A DNA stretch of 8,744 nucleotides from Bacteroidales bacterium (GTDB lineage Bacteria; Bacteroidota; Bacteroidia; Bacteroidales; JAGOPY01), in contig JALNZD010000076.1 in the NCBI GenBank assembly GCA_023229505.1, forward strand, positions 1-8,744, given 5' to 3'. The notes beneath the pieces were generated by a model. The model searched no databases. It was not told the origin of the DNA and saw only the letters and a program-made list of their open reading frames with translations. Of this stretch, positions 1-6,730 are shown one piece after another. A program made the position numbers and the translations under genes. Numbering within the stretch: position 1 is the stretch's first letter; each line of letters starts with the position of its first letter.

Positions 1-123
1 ATATTTTTCTCTGAAGCTAAATTTTCATCGAAATCCAGACAGGCATTTTTCCAAAGTCATACTTTTACCGATAATTATTATTTTTTCAATTTATATTAAT
101 GTCCCTTTTTAGAGGGGGCTCAA
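1..123. repeat. Left copy of ~123 bp terminal inverted repeat, edge of an unidentified repeat
   Basis: This segment is the reverse complement of 8618-8740 with a single mismatch (position 46 here against 8695 there). The match ends sharply at 123/124, three bases before the stop codon of the response-regulator pseudogene. The inner edge, read outward, begins TTGAGCCCCCTCTAAAAAGG and can form a small CCCT/AGGG hairpin; the rest is AT-rich. No transposase reading frame is visible in it. I infer that it is the end of a dispersed element (insertion sequence or MITE-like) whose body lies outside the window. I cannot assign a family. Confidence 0.85.
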
Positions 124-126
124 CTT

Positions 127-465
127 TCAATCTTCAAACTTATACCCAACTCCTTTGATGGTCTTAATGTTCGGGGTTCCGAGCTTTTCCCTGATTTTCC
201 GCACATGGACATCGATCGTCCGGTCGCCAACGATCACATCATCCCCCCAAATGATGGAAAGGATCTCTTCCCGGGGAAAAACCCTGTTGGGCCTTGAAGC
301 CAGCAAGCTCAGCAACTCAAATTCCTTCCTCGGCAAATTATACTCCTGTCCATCTTTTCCATTATTGCTGGTGTGAACTTCGTAACCCTATTTGCGGAGA
401 TTATAACCCAGGAATTCCAGGATATCCGGTTCGTCATCCACCAGAAGGATTTTGTACTGTTCCAT
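127..465 (-). pseudogene. OmpR/PhoB-family response regulator, internally deleted and stop-interrupted
   Basis: Reading from the ATG at 465, the first 26 codons encode a typical receiver start (MEQYKILLVDDEPDILEF, with acidic-pocket residues D10 and D11). An in-frame TAG follows at 388-390. The same frame continues as GYEVHTSNNGKDG and then passes directly into QEYNLPRKEFELLSLL, the beginning of a winged-helix Trans_Reg_C domain that is intact to its usual end (GVGYKFED, TGA at 127-129). A normal family member has about 230 residues; this frame has 112. Missing are the rest of the receiver, with the phosphoacceptor Asp and the conserved Thr and Lys, plus the linker, roughly 120 residues in all. 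The junction falls at a KDG motif common to both sides, so deletion by recombination between short repeats is plausible. TAG is a real stop here, since it ends the gene at 5578. A DNA-binding-only product from the TTG at 336 is conceivable but unlikely. The gene would have been an orthophosphate-type two-component regulator; no kinase gene is visible. Confidence 0.88.
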
Positions 466-565
466 TGTGAAGAAACAAATTTGGTGTAAGTTTCAATTAA
501 TACTATAATGACGAAAGTATAAAAATTAAGGGTGCTATTCTATCATGAAAATTTTTTCCGGGCCC

Positions 566-596
566 TTCTGCCTAATTTTACGATCTTTGGGCAGAA
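566..596 (+). other. Small inverted repeat in the leader of the outer-membrane barrel gene
   Basis: TTCTGCC at 566-572 and GGCAGAA at 590-596 form a perfect 7 bp inverted repeat around a 17-base spacer, 20 bases before the ATG at 616. It could be a leader hairpin or a dimeric repressor site. The rest of the 150 bp divergent gap (466-615) is AT-rich, and I find no exact TAnnTTTG box in it for either gene. A 7 bp match at this spacing can occur by chance. Confidence 0.3.
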
Positions 597-615
597 ATCA
601 TAATCTTTGGTATTT

Positions 616-1245
616 ATGCGTGAAACCAGGGTCCTTATCATTTTCATCTTATTAATTTTTATAGTTTTTCCGGCCAGCAGCCAGCAGTTCAATGGCGGGA
701 TCATTGCCGGGGTGGCGGGGACCCAGGTAGCCGGTGATACATACTCTGGTTTTCACAAAGCGGGGATTTTCGCCGGGGGCTATGTAAACCTGCAGATCAG
801 CAAACATTCGGCTTTTCAGATGGAGCTCGAATTTTTCCAGAAAGGCAGCCGTGAAAACCCTGATTCATCAAATAATTTTAATCAATATCTTTTCCGCGTT
901 AATTATGTCGAACTGCCTGTCTTATACCAATATATTATCAGCAAGCGGTTTAAAGTGGAAGCCGGCCCTTCCCTGGGTTTTCTGGTTAGCTATTATGAAG
1001 AAAATAACTATTATGAAATTAAAGGTGGAAACCGCCCGGCCAGCGTAACTTTTCAGATCAACGCCGGCTTGTATATTTATTTAGCTAATCGCCTTATGTT
1101 CAATATCCGCACTAATAATTCACTCCTGAACATCCGCAGTGACAATGCTACGGGGGATATACTCAGGATTTTTCCAGGAAATTATGGCCAGTTCAACGAT
1201 TGCCTCGTGATGAGCTTTATTTATCAATTCAAGCCGGCCTGGTAA
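616..1245 (+). CDS. Exported outer-membrane beta-barrel protein (PorT/OMP_b-brl_2-like)
   Basis: The protein has 209 residues. It starts with a short basic segment (MRETR) and a hydrophobic stretch to about residue 18, followed by PASSQQF, which fits signal-peptidase I cleavage near residues 21-23. The rest shows alternating hydrophobic/polar strands rich in Gly, Tyr and Phe, such as GIFAGGYVNLQISK, YVELPVLYQYIIS and FKVEAGPSLGFLVSYY, and ends in an aromatic residue (QFKPAW), as barrel proteins of this phylum do. The ELPVLYQY and GPSLGFLV segments are characteristic of the small 8-strand-like barrels common in Bacteroidota. A TTG at 607 would add three residues, but the ATG at 616 sits directly before the signal peptide. 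It lies divergent from the response-regulator pseudogene and convergent with queG, 21 bases away. Its specific role is unknown. Confidence 0.8.
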   Translation: MRETRVLIIFILLIFIVFPASSQQFNGGIIAGVAGTQVAGDTYSGFHKAGIFAGGYVNLQISKHSAFQMELEFFQKGSRENPDSSNNFNQYLFRVNYVELPVLYQYIISKRFKVEAGPSLGFLVSYYEENNYYEIKGGNRPASVTFQINAGLYIYLANRLMFNIRTNNSLLNIRSDNATGDILRIFPGNYGQFNDCLVMSFIYQFKPAW

Positions 1246-1266
1246 ACCAGTACATTTCTGTTTTGA

Positions 1267-2217
1267 TCAAGCTAAAGATTGGTTGTCTTTCAAAAAATGG
1301 ATGTTCCTTTTCAACCCGATGAACTTCGATCTTTTCACCGCCGATTCCCTGAAAAGATCATTGAACTGATCCGTGGTAAGTTGTTCCCATCTTGTTTTTG
1401 TCATCTCCCGCAAGGCTTGATCTGGCCGGAAAGCGTCTTCGGAATTGGCTTTTGCCTGCCTGTTCCATGGGCAAACATCCTGGCAGATGTCGCAGCCGAA
1501 AATCCAGTCTTTAAAGTTGTCTTTTTCTCCTGTTGGTAATTCTCCACGGTATTCGATGGTATAATAAGAGATGCATTTCCTGGCATCGAGCATACGGGGT
1601 TCGATAAAGGCGCCGGTTGGGCAGGCTTCGATACAGCAGGCGCAGCCGCCGCAAAGGTCATTGACCTGCTGCTGATCATATTCCAGTTCAAGATCGGTGA
1701 TGATCTCACCAATGAAGACAAACGATCCGAGCTTTGGATGAATCAGGCAGGTATTTTTTCCTATCCAGCCCAGGCCGGCCCTTTCAGCCCATGCTTTATC
1801 CATGACCGGCGCTGAATCGGTGAAAGCACGGGCCTGGAATTCACCGGCACGGGCCCTTATTTCTTCAATGAACAGGTTGAGCCTGTCCCGGATCACCAGG
1901 TGGTAATCCTTCCCGTAGGCGTATTTGGCGATTTTATAGTTGTTTTTATCCGGGAGGTGTTCTCCAGGTAAATAATTCATCAGCACTGATATGACCGATC
2001 TGGCATCAGGCAATAAATGCCGGGGATCCAGCCTTTTATCGGAATACCTGGTCATGTAGCCCATCTCACCATGATATCCTTGCATGAGCCAATGATTTAA
2101 TCTCTTTTCCTCTGATTCAAGGAATGTAGCTTCGGAAATACCGCAGGCGGCGAATCCGAGTTCTGAGGCTCTTGTTCTGATCCACTGTGAGATTTCGTGA
2201 TGGCGCGTAGTTTCCAA
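1267..2217 (-). CDS. queG: Epoxyqueuosine reductase QueG, short form
   Basis: QueG is the cytoplasmic cobalamin- and iron-sulfur-dependent enzyme that reduces epoxyqueuosine to queuosine at the wobble position of GUN-anticodon tRNAs. The 316-residue protein has the N-terminal DUF1730-type domain, the conserved FTDSAPVMDKAWAERAGLGW block (D134 matches the conserved catalytic acid) followed by IGKNTCLI, then two 4Fe-4S motifs: C189-x2-C192-x2-C195-x3-CP (C199), and C215 with C242-x2-C245-x3-CP (C249). It ends soon after the KRSKFIGLKRN segment, so it lacks the C-terminal HEAT-like extension of longer homologues; short forms are common. The frame is closed upstream by ruvB's own TGA (2230-2232), and the only start codon before residue 45 is TTG at 2217. 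That start gives a normal N-terminus, so I accept it. It follows ruvB in the same frame after 12 bases and is probably co-transcribed with it. Confidence 0.95.
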   Translation of the reverse strand: METTRHHEISQWIRTRASELGFAACGISEATFLESEEKRLNHWLMQGYHGEMGYMTRYSDKRLDPRHLLPDARSVISVLMNYLPGEHLPDKNNYKIAKYAYGKDYHLVIRDRLNLFIEEIRARAGEFQARAFTDSAPVMDKAWAERAGLGWIGKNTCLIHPKLGSFVFIGEIITDLELEYDQQQVNDLCGGCACCIEACPTGAFIEPRMLDARKCISYYTIEYRGELPTGEKDNFKDWIFGCDICQDVCPWNRQAKANSEDAFRPDQALREMTKTRWEQLTTDQFNDLFRESAVKRSKFIGLKRNIHFLKDNQSLA

Positions 2218-2229
2218 TCGGCCGGGATT

Positions 2230-3255
2230 TCAGAATAATTTATCCTGCTTTGGCAGCATGCCTTTGCCGAGATGCCGGTATGCCAGTTCGGTCACCTCCC
2301 TGCCACGCGGGGTTCTCATCAGGTAGCCTTCCTGGATGAGGAACGGTTCGTATACTTCTTCAATAGTTCCGGATTCTTCCCCTACGGCTGTGGCGATGGT
2401 ATTGATCCCGACGGGGCCTCCCTTGAATTTCTCGATAATAGTAGTGAGGATGCGGTTATCCATCTCATCAAGTCCGTGCAGGTCGACATTCAGGGCTTTC
2501 AAGGCAATCTGGGCGATCTCAATAGTAATCGTTCCGGTACCTTTGATCTGTGCGAAATCCCTGACCCTTCGCAGTAACAGGTTGGCGATCCTGGGCGTCC
2601 CGCGGCTGCGGCGCGATATTTCCCTGGCAGCTTCCTTTGCAATGGGCACATTTAATATCCTGGCCGAACGGTAAAGGATCGATTCCAGGGTTTCGGCATC
2701 GTAATAGGATAAACGCATATTGATCCCGAAGCGTGATCGCAGCGGTGCGGTAAGCAAACCGGATCGGGTCGTAGCGCCGATGAGAGTGAACGGGTTCAGC
2801 TTGATCTGGACGCTGCGGGCATTAGGGCCGGTTTCGATCATGATATCGATCCGGTAATCCTCCATCGCGGAATAAAGATATTCTTCCACCACCGGGCTGA
2901 GGCGGTGGATTTCGTCGATGAACAGCACATCATTTGTTTCCAGGTTGGTCAGCAACCCGGCCAAGTCGCCCGGCTTATCCAGTACCGGCCCGGAAGAGAT
3001 TTTTATGCTTACTCCAAGCTCGTTAGCTATGATGTAGGATAGCGTAGTTTTCCCCAAGCCTGGAGGGCCATGCAGGAGAACATGGTCGAGGGCTTCCCCG
3101 CGCTGCCTGGCGGCCTGCACGAAAATCGTCAGGTTATCCTTCACATTCTGCTGGCCGGCAAAGCTGGAAAAGTCGGCCGGCCGGAGGACCTGTTCGGCTT
3201 CTCTTTCTGCAGGAGTCAGGAACTTTCCTGATGGATCAAGATTATCATTCATCAT
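2230..3255 (-). CDS. ruvB: Holliday junction branch migration ATPase RuvB
   Basis: RuvB is the hexameric AAA+ motor that, with RuvA, drives branch migration of Holliday junctions before RuvC resolution. The 341-residue length is standard. Visible elements in order: the N-terminal LRPADFSSFAGQQNVKDNL segment (about 24-42), Walker A GPPGLGKT (63-70), Walker B LFIDEIHR (111-118), sensor 1 GATTRSG (160-166), arginine-finger region PLRSRFG (171-177), sensor 2 RGTPRIANLLLRRVRD, and the C-terminal winged helix with YEPFLIQEGYLMRTPRGR. No key residue is missing. The ATG at 3253-3255 is followed at once by a second ATG; either could be used. A TAnnTTTG box lies 16 bases upstream. queG follows closely. 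ruvA and ruvC are not in the window, which is usual for this phylum. Confidence 0.98.
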   Translation of the reverse strand: MMNDNLDPSGKFLTPAEREAEQVLRPADFSSFAGQQNVKDNLTIFVQAARQRGEALDHVLLHGPPGLGKTTLSYIIANELGVSIKISSGPVLDKPGDLAGLLTNLETNDVLFIDEIHRLSPVVEEYLYSAMEDYRIDIMIETGPNARSVQIKLNPFTLIGATTRSGLLTAPLRSRFGINMRLSYYDAETLESILYRSARILNVPIAKEAAREISRRSRGTPRIANLLLRRVRDFAQIKGTGTITIEIAQIALKALNVDLHGLDEMDNRILTTIIEKFKGGPVGINTIATAVGEESGTIEEVYEPFLIQEGYLMRTPRGREVTELAYRHLGKGMLPKQDKLF

Positions 3256-3270
3256 CCGCTATTTGATGAA

Positions 3271-3278
3271 CAAAAGTA
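3271..3278 (-). promoter_or_regulatory. Candidate -7 promoter box for ruvB-queG
   Basis: On the minus strand this reads TACTTTTG, an exact match to the Bacteroidota -7 consensus TAnnTTTG, 16 bases before the ruvB ATG, so the leader would be only about 10 nt. The -33 position falls inside the octamer array at 3292-3331, and no clear TTTG is seen there. An 8-base degenerate match in AT-rich DNA is weak evidence alone; position and orientation make it plausible. Confidence 0.45.
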
Positions 3279-3291
3279 AGAAATTAGTTCC

Positions 3292-3331
3292 AGTGGAACA
3301 GTGGAATAGTGGAACGGTGAAACGGTGAAAC
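3292..3331. repeat. Five-copy octamer tandem array upstream of ruvB
   Basis: Five consecutive octamers fill 40 bp: AGTGGAAC, AGTGGAAT, AGTGGAAC, GGTGAAAC, GGTGAAAC. The preceding GTTCC (3286-3290) makes the first unit part of a short near-palindrome. The array lies in the 180 bp gap between divergent ruvB and usp transcripts, 13 bases behind the ruvB -7 box. The remainder of the gap (3332-3435) is AT-rich; it includes a TTTG and TATATTTC pair (3371-3396) too poorly spaced to call a usp promoter with confidence. Confidence 0.8.
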
Positions 3332-3435
3332 TCATTTTTTTTCTCTTCTTTTCGTCAGTTTGTTACCCCGTTTGATGAAAATAATATTTATATTTCTTAT
3401 TTTTACTGAAAATTGTGTTTTCAAACGGCCAGGTC

Positions 3436-4284
3436 ATGAAACAGATTATTGTCGCCATCGACTTTTCCAAGACATCGATCAATGCACTGATCTTTGGTAT
3501 TCATCTTGCCAATAAGGCCAAGGCAGATGTTCAGATGGTCTGGGTAGACAACACCACCAGCGAGGAAGTTGTTTTTGAAGGATTCGCCCATGAGGAAAGA
3601 AACGAGAAAGTCGCGCTGCTGAAAGAGTTGCAGGATAAATATTCAAAGAGCCTGAAAGGGGGTAAGCTTGACTACAAGACCCGTAAAGGAAAGGTTTACA
3701 TTGAAATAGCCCAGCAGGCTAAAAGTGTCAATGCCGACCTGATCATAGCCGGAACTCATGGCGTTTCCGGGTTTGAGGAATTCTGGATCGGGAGTAATGC
3801 ATACCGGATTGTGACCAACGCCCCTTGCCCGGTAATTACGCTACGGCACGATTTTAAGGGCGGTGATATCCATAAGATCATAATCCCGATTGACAGTTCC
3901 CAGGAAACCCGCCAGAAGATTCCCGTCGCTTCGCAGGTTGCAAATCTTTTTAAATCCGAGATACATGTTCTGTCGCTTTATTCGACTTCGCTTAAATCAG
4001 TGCAGAAAAGAGTCGATAATTATGCCAAACACGTGACCGATTATTTCAAGGAAAGAAAGATAAAGTTTGTCGCCGTTACGAAAGAATCTGATAATATAAC
4101 CAGGACCACTATTGATTATGCTGAAGCTGTCGGCGCTGATCTGATCGCTATCATGACCGAACAGGAAACAACAACAGCCAATCTTTTCCTTGGGCCTTAC
4201 GCACAACAAATGGTAAATCATTCTCCGGTCCCGGTGCTGAGTATGAGGGCGAAAGAATTAGTATCCATTACAACTGGTGCATGA
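3436..4284 (+). CDS. Double-domain universal stress protein (first paralogue)
   Basis: This 282-residue cytoplasmic protein holds two tandem Usp domains, about 1-138 and 145-282. The first opens with MKQIIVAIDFS (D9 in the nucleotide-binding position) and carries the full ATP-binding motif G106-x2-G109-x9-G119-S120 in GTHGVSGFEEFWIGS, so it probably binds ATP. The second opens with IHKIIIPIDSS, but its C-terminal loop reads MTEQETTTANLFLGPYAQQM and lacks the G-x2-G motif, so it probably does not bind nucleotide in the usual way. I chose the ATG at 3436 because its product aligns end to end with the paralogue at 4727; a GTG at 3415 would add seven atypical residues. Its TGA overlaps the next gene's ATG (ATGA, 4281-4284), indicating translational coupling. 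The precise stress function cannot be read from the sequence. Confidence 0.9.
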   Translation: MKQIIVAIDFSKTSINALIFGIHLANKAKADVQMVWVDNTTSEEVVFEGFAHEERNEKVALLKELQDKYSKSLKGGKLDYKTRKGKVYIEIAQQAKSVNADLIIAGTHGVSGFEEFWIGSNAYRIVTNAPCPVITLRHDFKGGDIHKIIIPIDSSQETRQKIPVASQVANLFKSEIHVLSLYSTSLKSVQKRVDNYAKHVTDYFKERKIKFVAVTKESDNITRTTIDYAEAVGADLIAIMTEQETTTANLFLGPYAQQMVNHSPVPVLSMRAKELVSITTGA

Positions 4285-4715
4285 TCATGAGGTTTAAATC
4301 GATGATAGGGCTTTTTTTACTGTTACAGATGGCGTCATCAGCACAATATAATTCTGATGGCCGCGTAGTTGTGATACAGGATAAATTGGTTGATACCGTT
4401 TTACATCAATATGAAGCCCTAAGATTGAGGATAATGGAAAACCCTGATAATAAAGCTATCCCGGGATACCGGATCCAGATATTTTCTGATTCAGGGATTA
4501 ATTCAAGTGACCGGGCAAAACAGGCCAGGGATCAATTCCTGTTCATGTTCCCTGATATCCAGGCCTATGTCAGCTGGAAAACGCCTAATTACCGTGTGAG
4601 GGTCGGGGATTTCAAGACCCGGCTTGAAGCAGAAAAGGTATTACAAACGATAATTTTTGATTATCCCAATGCATGGGTGATTAAAGATGAAATCAATTTT
4701 CCTTTAATGAACTAA
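4281..4715 (+). CDS. Exported SPOR-domain protein
   Basis: This 144-residue protein begins with a signal peptide (MIMRFKSMIGLFLLLQMASS, probable cleavage after A21 in SSAQ). A linker of about 40 residues leads to a single SPOR domain at about 61-138: it opens with GYRIQIFSDSG, includes NYRVRVGDFKTRLEAE and closes with PNAWVIKDE. SPOR domains bind glycan strands lacking stem peptides at division sites and in remodelled peptidoglycan, so the protein is probably periplasmic and wall-bound. There is no lipobox cysteine. The ATG at 4281 overlaps the stop of the upstream usp gene, and the second usp gene starts 11 bases after its stop, so it sits inside a probable three-gene operon. A start at the third codon (4287) is also possible. 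Why a wall-binding protein lies between two cytoplasmic stress proteins is unclear. Confidence 0.88.
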   Translation: MIMRFKSMIGLFLLLQMASSAQYNSDGRVVVIQDKLVDTVLHQYEALRLRIMENPDNKAIPGYRIQIFSDSGINSSDRAKQARDQFLFMFPDIQAYVSWKTPNYRVRVGDFKTRLEAEKVLQTIIFDYPNAWVIKDEINFPLMN

Positions 4716-4726
4716 AAACCTGAAAT

Positions 4727-5578
4727 ATGAAAAAGATACTGGTTGCCATTGATTTCTCGGAATGTTCCTTCAATGCCCTGGAACACGCGATTAACATTGC
4801 TAATAAGGCAGAGGCGGATGTGGAAATGATGTTTGTGATCAAACCTGATTCTTCCAGGGAAATATTTACGGAAGGCCCTCAGACTTTATCATCCATGGTG
4901 AAAGATAAATTTGATGAGCTGCTGGAGAAATATCAACCTTTGTTGATGAGTAACAATAAATTAAGTTATCTTATCAGGGAGGGAAAGGTATACCATGAGA
5001 TTGTCAAGGAAGCAGACCGGAAAGATATCTTTTTGGTAATGGCCGGTACCCATGGTGCATCGGGATTCGAAGAGTTCTGGATCGGGAGTAACGCCAATCG
5101 CATCGTCAGCGCATTGAGAAAACCTGTAATTACGATCAGGGGAGGAGTAAGCGTCAACAGAAACCTGGAAAGGATCGTGCTTCCGCTTGACAGCACCCCC
5201 GAGACACGGCAAAAAGTGCCTTTCTCAGCTTATATGGCTAAAATATTCAATGCCGAAATTCATATCCTGAGGCTTTACTCTTCCAATGTGCAGGCTATTA
5301 TCAGAAGGATCGACAGTTATGCCGAACAGGTAGTGAAACATCTGGAGGAAGAAAATATCCGTTACGTGCTTGAGTCAGTTCACGCAGTGAATCTGACCGA
5401 ATCAACCGTTGAATACGCCCTGAAAATCAATGCAAACCTGATATCCATTATGACGGAACAGGAGATATCAGCGAGAAACCTTTTACTCGGGCCTTATGCC
5501 CAGCAAATGGTGAACCATTCACCTATCCCTGTTTTAAGCATTCACCCGAAGGATTTGCTGGTTTCGCTAAGCAGGTAG
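4727..5578 (+). CDS. Double-domain universal stress protein (second paralogue)
   Basis: This 283-residue protein is a clear paralogue of the one at 3436, alignable over its whole length. Shared blocks include VAIDFS near the start, the GKVY segment near residue 86, the GFEEFWIGSNA loop, ETRQK after the start of domain two, and LLGPYAQQMVNHSP near the end. The first Usp domain keeps the nucleotide motif G107-x2-G110-x9-G120-S121. The second (from about 150, IVLPLDSTPETRQK) has MTEQEISARNLLLGPYAQQM in place of the glycine loop, the same loss as in its paralogue. The least conserved stretch is about 38-80. It is the last gene of the apparent usp-SPOR-usp operon, and its TAG stop lies one base from the stop of the convergent aldolase gene, leaving no room for a separate terminator. 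Confidence 0.9.
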   Translation: MKKILVAIDFSECSFNALEHAINIANKAEADVEMMFVIKPDSSREIFTEGPQTLSSMVKDKFDELLEKYQPLLMSNNKLSYLIREGKVYHEIVKEADRKDIFLVMAGTHGASGFEEFWIGSNANRIVSALRKPVITIRGGVSVNRNLERIVLPLDSTPETRQKVPFSAYMAKIFNAEIHILRLYSSNVQAIIRRIDSYAEQVVKHLEEENIRYVLESVHAVNLTESTVEYALKINANLISIMTEQEISARNLLLGPYAQQMVNHSPIPVLSIHPKDLLVSLSR

Positions 5579-5579
5579 A

Positions 5580-6659
5580 TTAATTTCTATCGATGCAGTT
5601 AAGGTCTTCAAAAGCTGTTTTGAGCCTTTTAATGAGGGTTAATTCACCTTCACGGAGCCATTTGCGTGGGTCATAGTATTTTTTATTCGGCTTGTCTTCC
5701 CCTTCAGGATTTCCGATCTGACCCTGCAGGTAATCTTTGTATTTGTCATTATAATCATGGATGCCTTCCCAGAATGCCCACTGGGTATCGGTGTCGATAT
5801 TCATCTTGATTACCCCGTATGAAATAGCTTCGCGGATTTCCCCCTGGCTGGAGCCTGATCCGCCATGGAAAACGAAATTGACCGGTTTTGGCCCCGTCTT
5901 CAGCTTCTGCTCGATATATTTCTGGGAATTATTAAGGATGACCGGCTGCAATCTTACATTTCCCGGCTTATAGACCCCATGGACATTACCGAAGGATGCG
6001 GCAATGGTGAAACGTGGACTTATCTTCATCAGTTCGCTATAAGCATATTCCACATGTTCCGGCTGCGTATAGAGTTTTTTACTGTCAATACCGGCATTAT
6101 CAATGCCATCTTCCTCACCACCGGTCACACCGAGCTCAATTTCAAGGGTCATGCCGATCTTAGCCATCCGTTCGAGGTATTTTTTGCTGATAGCAACATT
6201 ATCTTCAATGGGTTCTTCCGACAAATCGAGCATATGTGAGCTGTAAAGCGGTTTTCCGTATTGTTTAAAGTGCTTTTCCCCGGCTTCCAGCAAACCATCG
6301 ATCCAGGGCAGGAGCTTTTTAGCCGCATGGTCGGTATGCAGGATGACAGGAACTCCGTACATCTCTGCCAGCAGATGAATGTGCAAAGCGCCTGCAATTG
6401 CACCTGCTATTGCTGATTTTTCCTGCTCATTGGAAAGCCCTTTGCCGGCATAAAATGCAGCGCCACCATTGGAAAACTGAATGATTACAGGTGAATTAAC
6501 CGTTTTAGCTGCTTCCAATACCGCATTCACGCTATTTGTACTTACGACATTCACCGCCGGCAAAGCGAACTGATTGGCTTTGGCCAGCTCAAATATTTTT
6601 TTGACATCATCCCCGGTAATCACACCCGGTTTTACATGATCTAATACTCTGGTTGACAT
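5580..6659 (-). CDS. fbaA: Class II fructose-bisphosphate aldolase
   Basis: This zinc-dependent aldolase interconverts fructose 1,6-bisphosphate with dihydroxyacetone phosphate and glyceraldehyde 3-phosphate in glycolysis and gluconeogenesis. The 359-residue product matches the E. coli FbaA type in length and in sequence throughout. ILHTDHAAKKLLPWIDGLLE holds the catalytic Asp (D110) and a zinc-ligand His (H111). EIELGVTGGEEDGIDN, the FGNVHGVYKPGN histidine block, NFVFHGGSGSSQGEI and KMNIDTDTQWAFWEG supply the remaining metal and phosphate sites. I use the ATG at 6659 (MSTRVLDHVKPG); a TTG at 6698 would add 13 residues with no match to the family and would overlap the promoter box. It is transcribed alone, convergent with usp. 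Confidence 0.97.
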   Translation of the reverse strand: MSTRVLDHVKPGVITGDDVKKIFELAKANQFALPAVNVVSTNSVNAVLEAAKTVNSPVIIQFSNGGAAFYAGKGLSNEQEKSAIAGAIAGALHIHLLAEMYGVPVILHTDHAAKKLLPWIDGLLEAGEKHFKQYGKPLYSSHMLDLSEEPIEDNVAISKKYLERMAKIGMTLEIELGVTGGEEDGIDNAGIDSKKLYTQPEHVEYAYSELMKISPRFTIAASFGNVHGVYKPGNVRLQPVILNNSQKYIEQKLKTGPKPVNFVFHGGSGSSQGEIREAISYGVIKMNIDTDTQWAFWEGIHDYNDKYKDYLQGQIGNPEGEDKPNKKYYDPRKWLREGELTLIKRLKTAFEDLNCIDRN

Positions 6660-6695
6660 ATAATTAATTATTAGGTTAGACAATTTAAGACGCTG

Positions 6696-6703
6696 CAAAG
6701 TTA
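6696..6703 (-). promoter_or_regulatory. -7 promoter box of the aldolase gene
   Basis: On the minus strand this reads TAACTTTG followed by C, an exact match to the Bacteroidota -7 consensus TAnnTTTG. It lies 36 bases before the aldolase ATG, which predicts a leader of about 30 nt. I see no TTTG at the usual -33 spacing; the nearest is a TTGC 26 bases upstream. Location before a highly expressed glycolytic gene supports it. Confidence 0.6.
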
Positions 6704-6722
6704 TAACTATTCCCTTTTTGCT

Positions 6723-6730
6723 TACCTTTG
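6723..6730 (+). promoter_or_regulatory. Candidate -7 box facing the tRNA-Arg gene
   Basis: The plus strand reads TACCTTTG followed by CAAC, an exact TAnnTTTG match. Together with the aldolase box it forms the inverted pair TGCAAAG (6694-6700) and CTTTGCA (6726-6732), so the two boxes point away from each other. Transcription from here would begin just before the heptad hairpin and run into tRNA-Arg. No convincing -33 element is seen. Confidence 0.4.

Noticed and set aside
127..336. Stand-alone DNA-binding protein of 69 residues starting at TTG 336
   Set aside because: The same frame continues upstream into a recognisable receiver start with its own ATG at 465, so a broken larger gene explains it better.
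388..390. TAG reassigned as a sense codon
   Set aside because: TAG ends the second usp gene at 5576-5578 exactly where its paralogue ends, so TAG works as a stop in this genome.
581..609. Promoter made of the two CTTTGG motifs before the barrel gene
   Set aside because: Neither fits TAnnTTTG exactly, the second ends seven bases before the ATG, and the spacing between them is far too short for a -33/-7 pair.
607..615. TTG start adding three residues to the outer-membrane barrel protein
   Set aside because: The ATG at 616 lies directly before a normal signal peptide; the extra residues add nothing recognisable.
1279..2674. Plus-strand and second-frame reading frames inside queG and ruvB
   Set aside because: They lie opposite or out of frame with well-conserved proteins and show no family resemblance or start context.
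5761..6403. Reading frames overlapping the aldolase in other frames
   Set aside because: The aldolase is conserved throughout; these are shadow frames.
6660..6698. Upstream TTG start for the aldolase
   Set aside because: It would add 13 residues without family match and would start inside the TAACTTTG promoter box; the ATG at 6659 gives the standard 359 residues.
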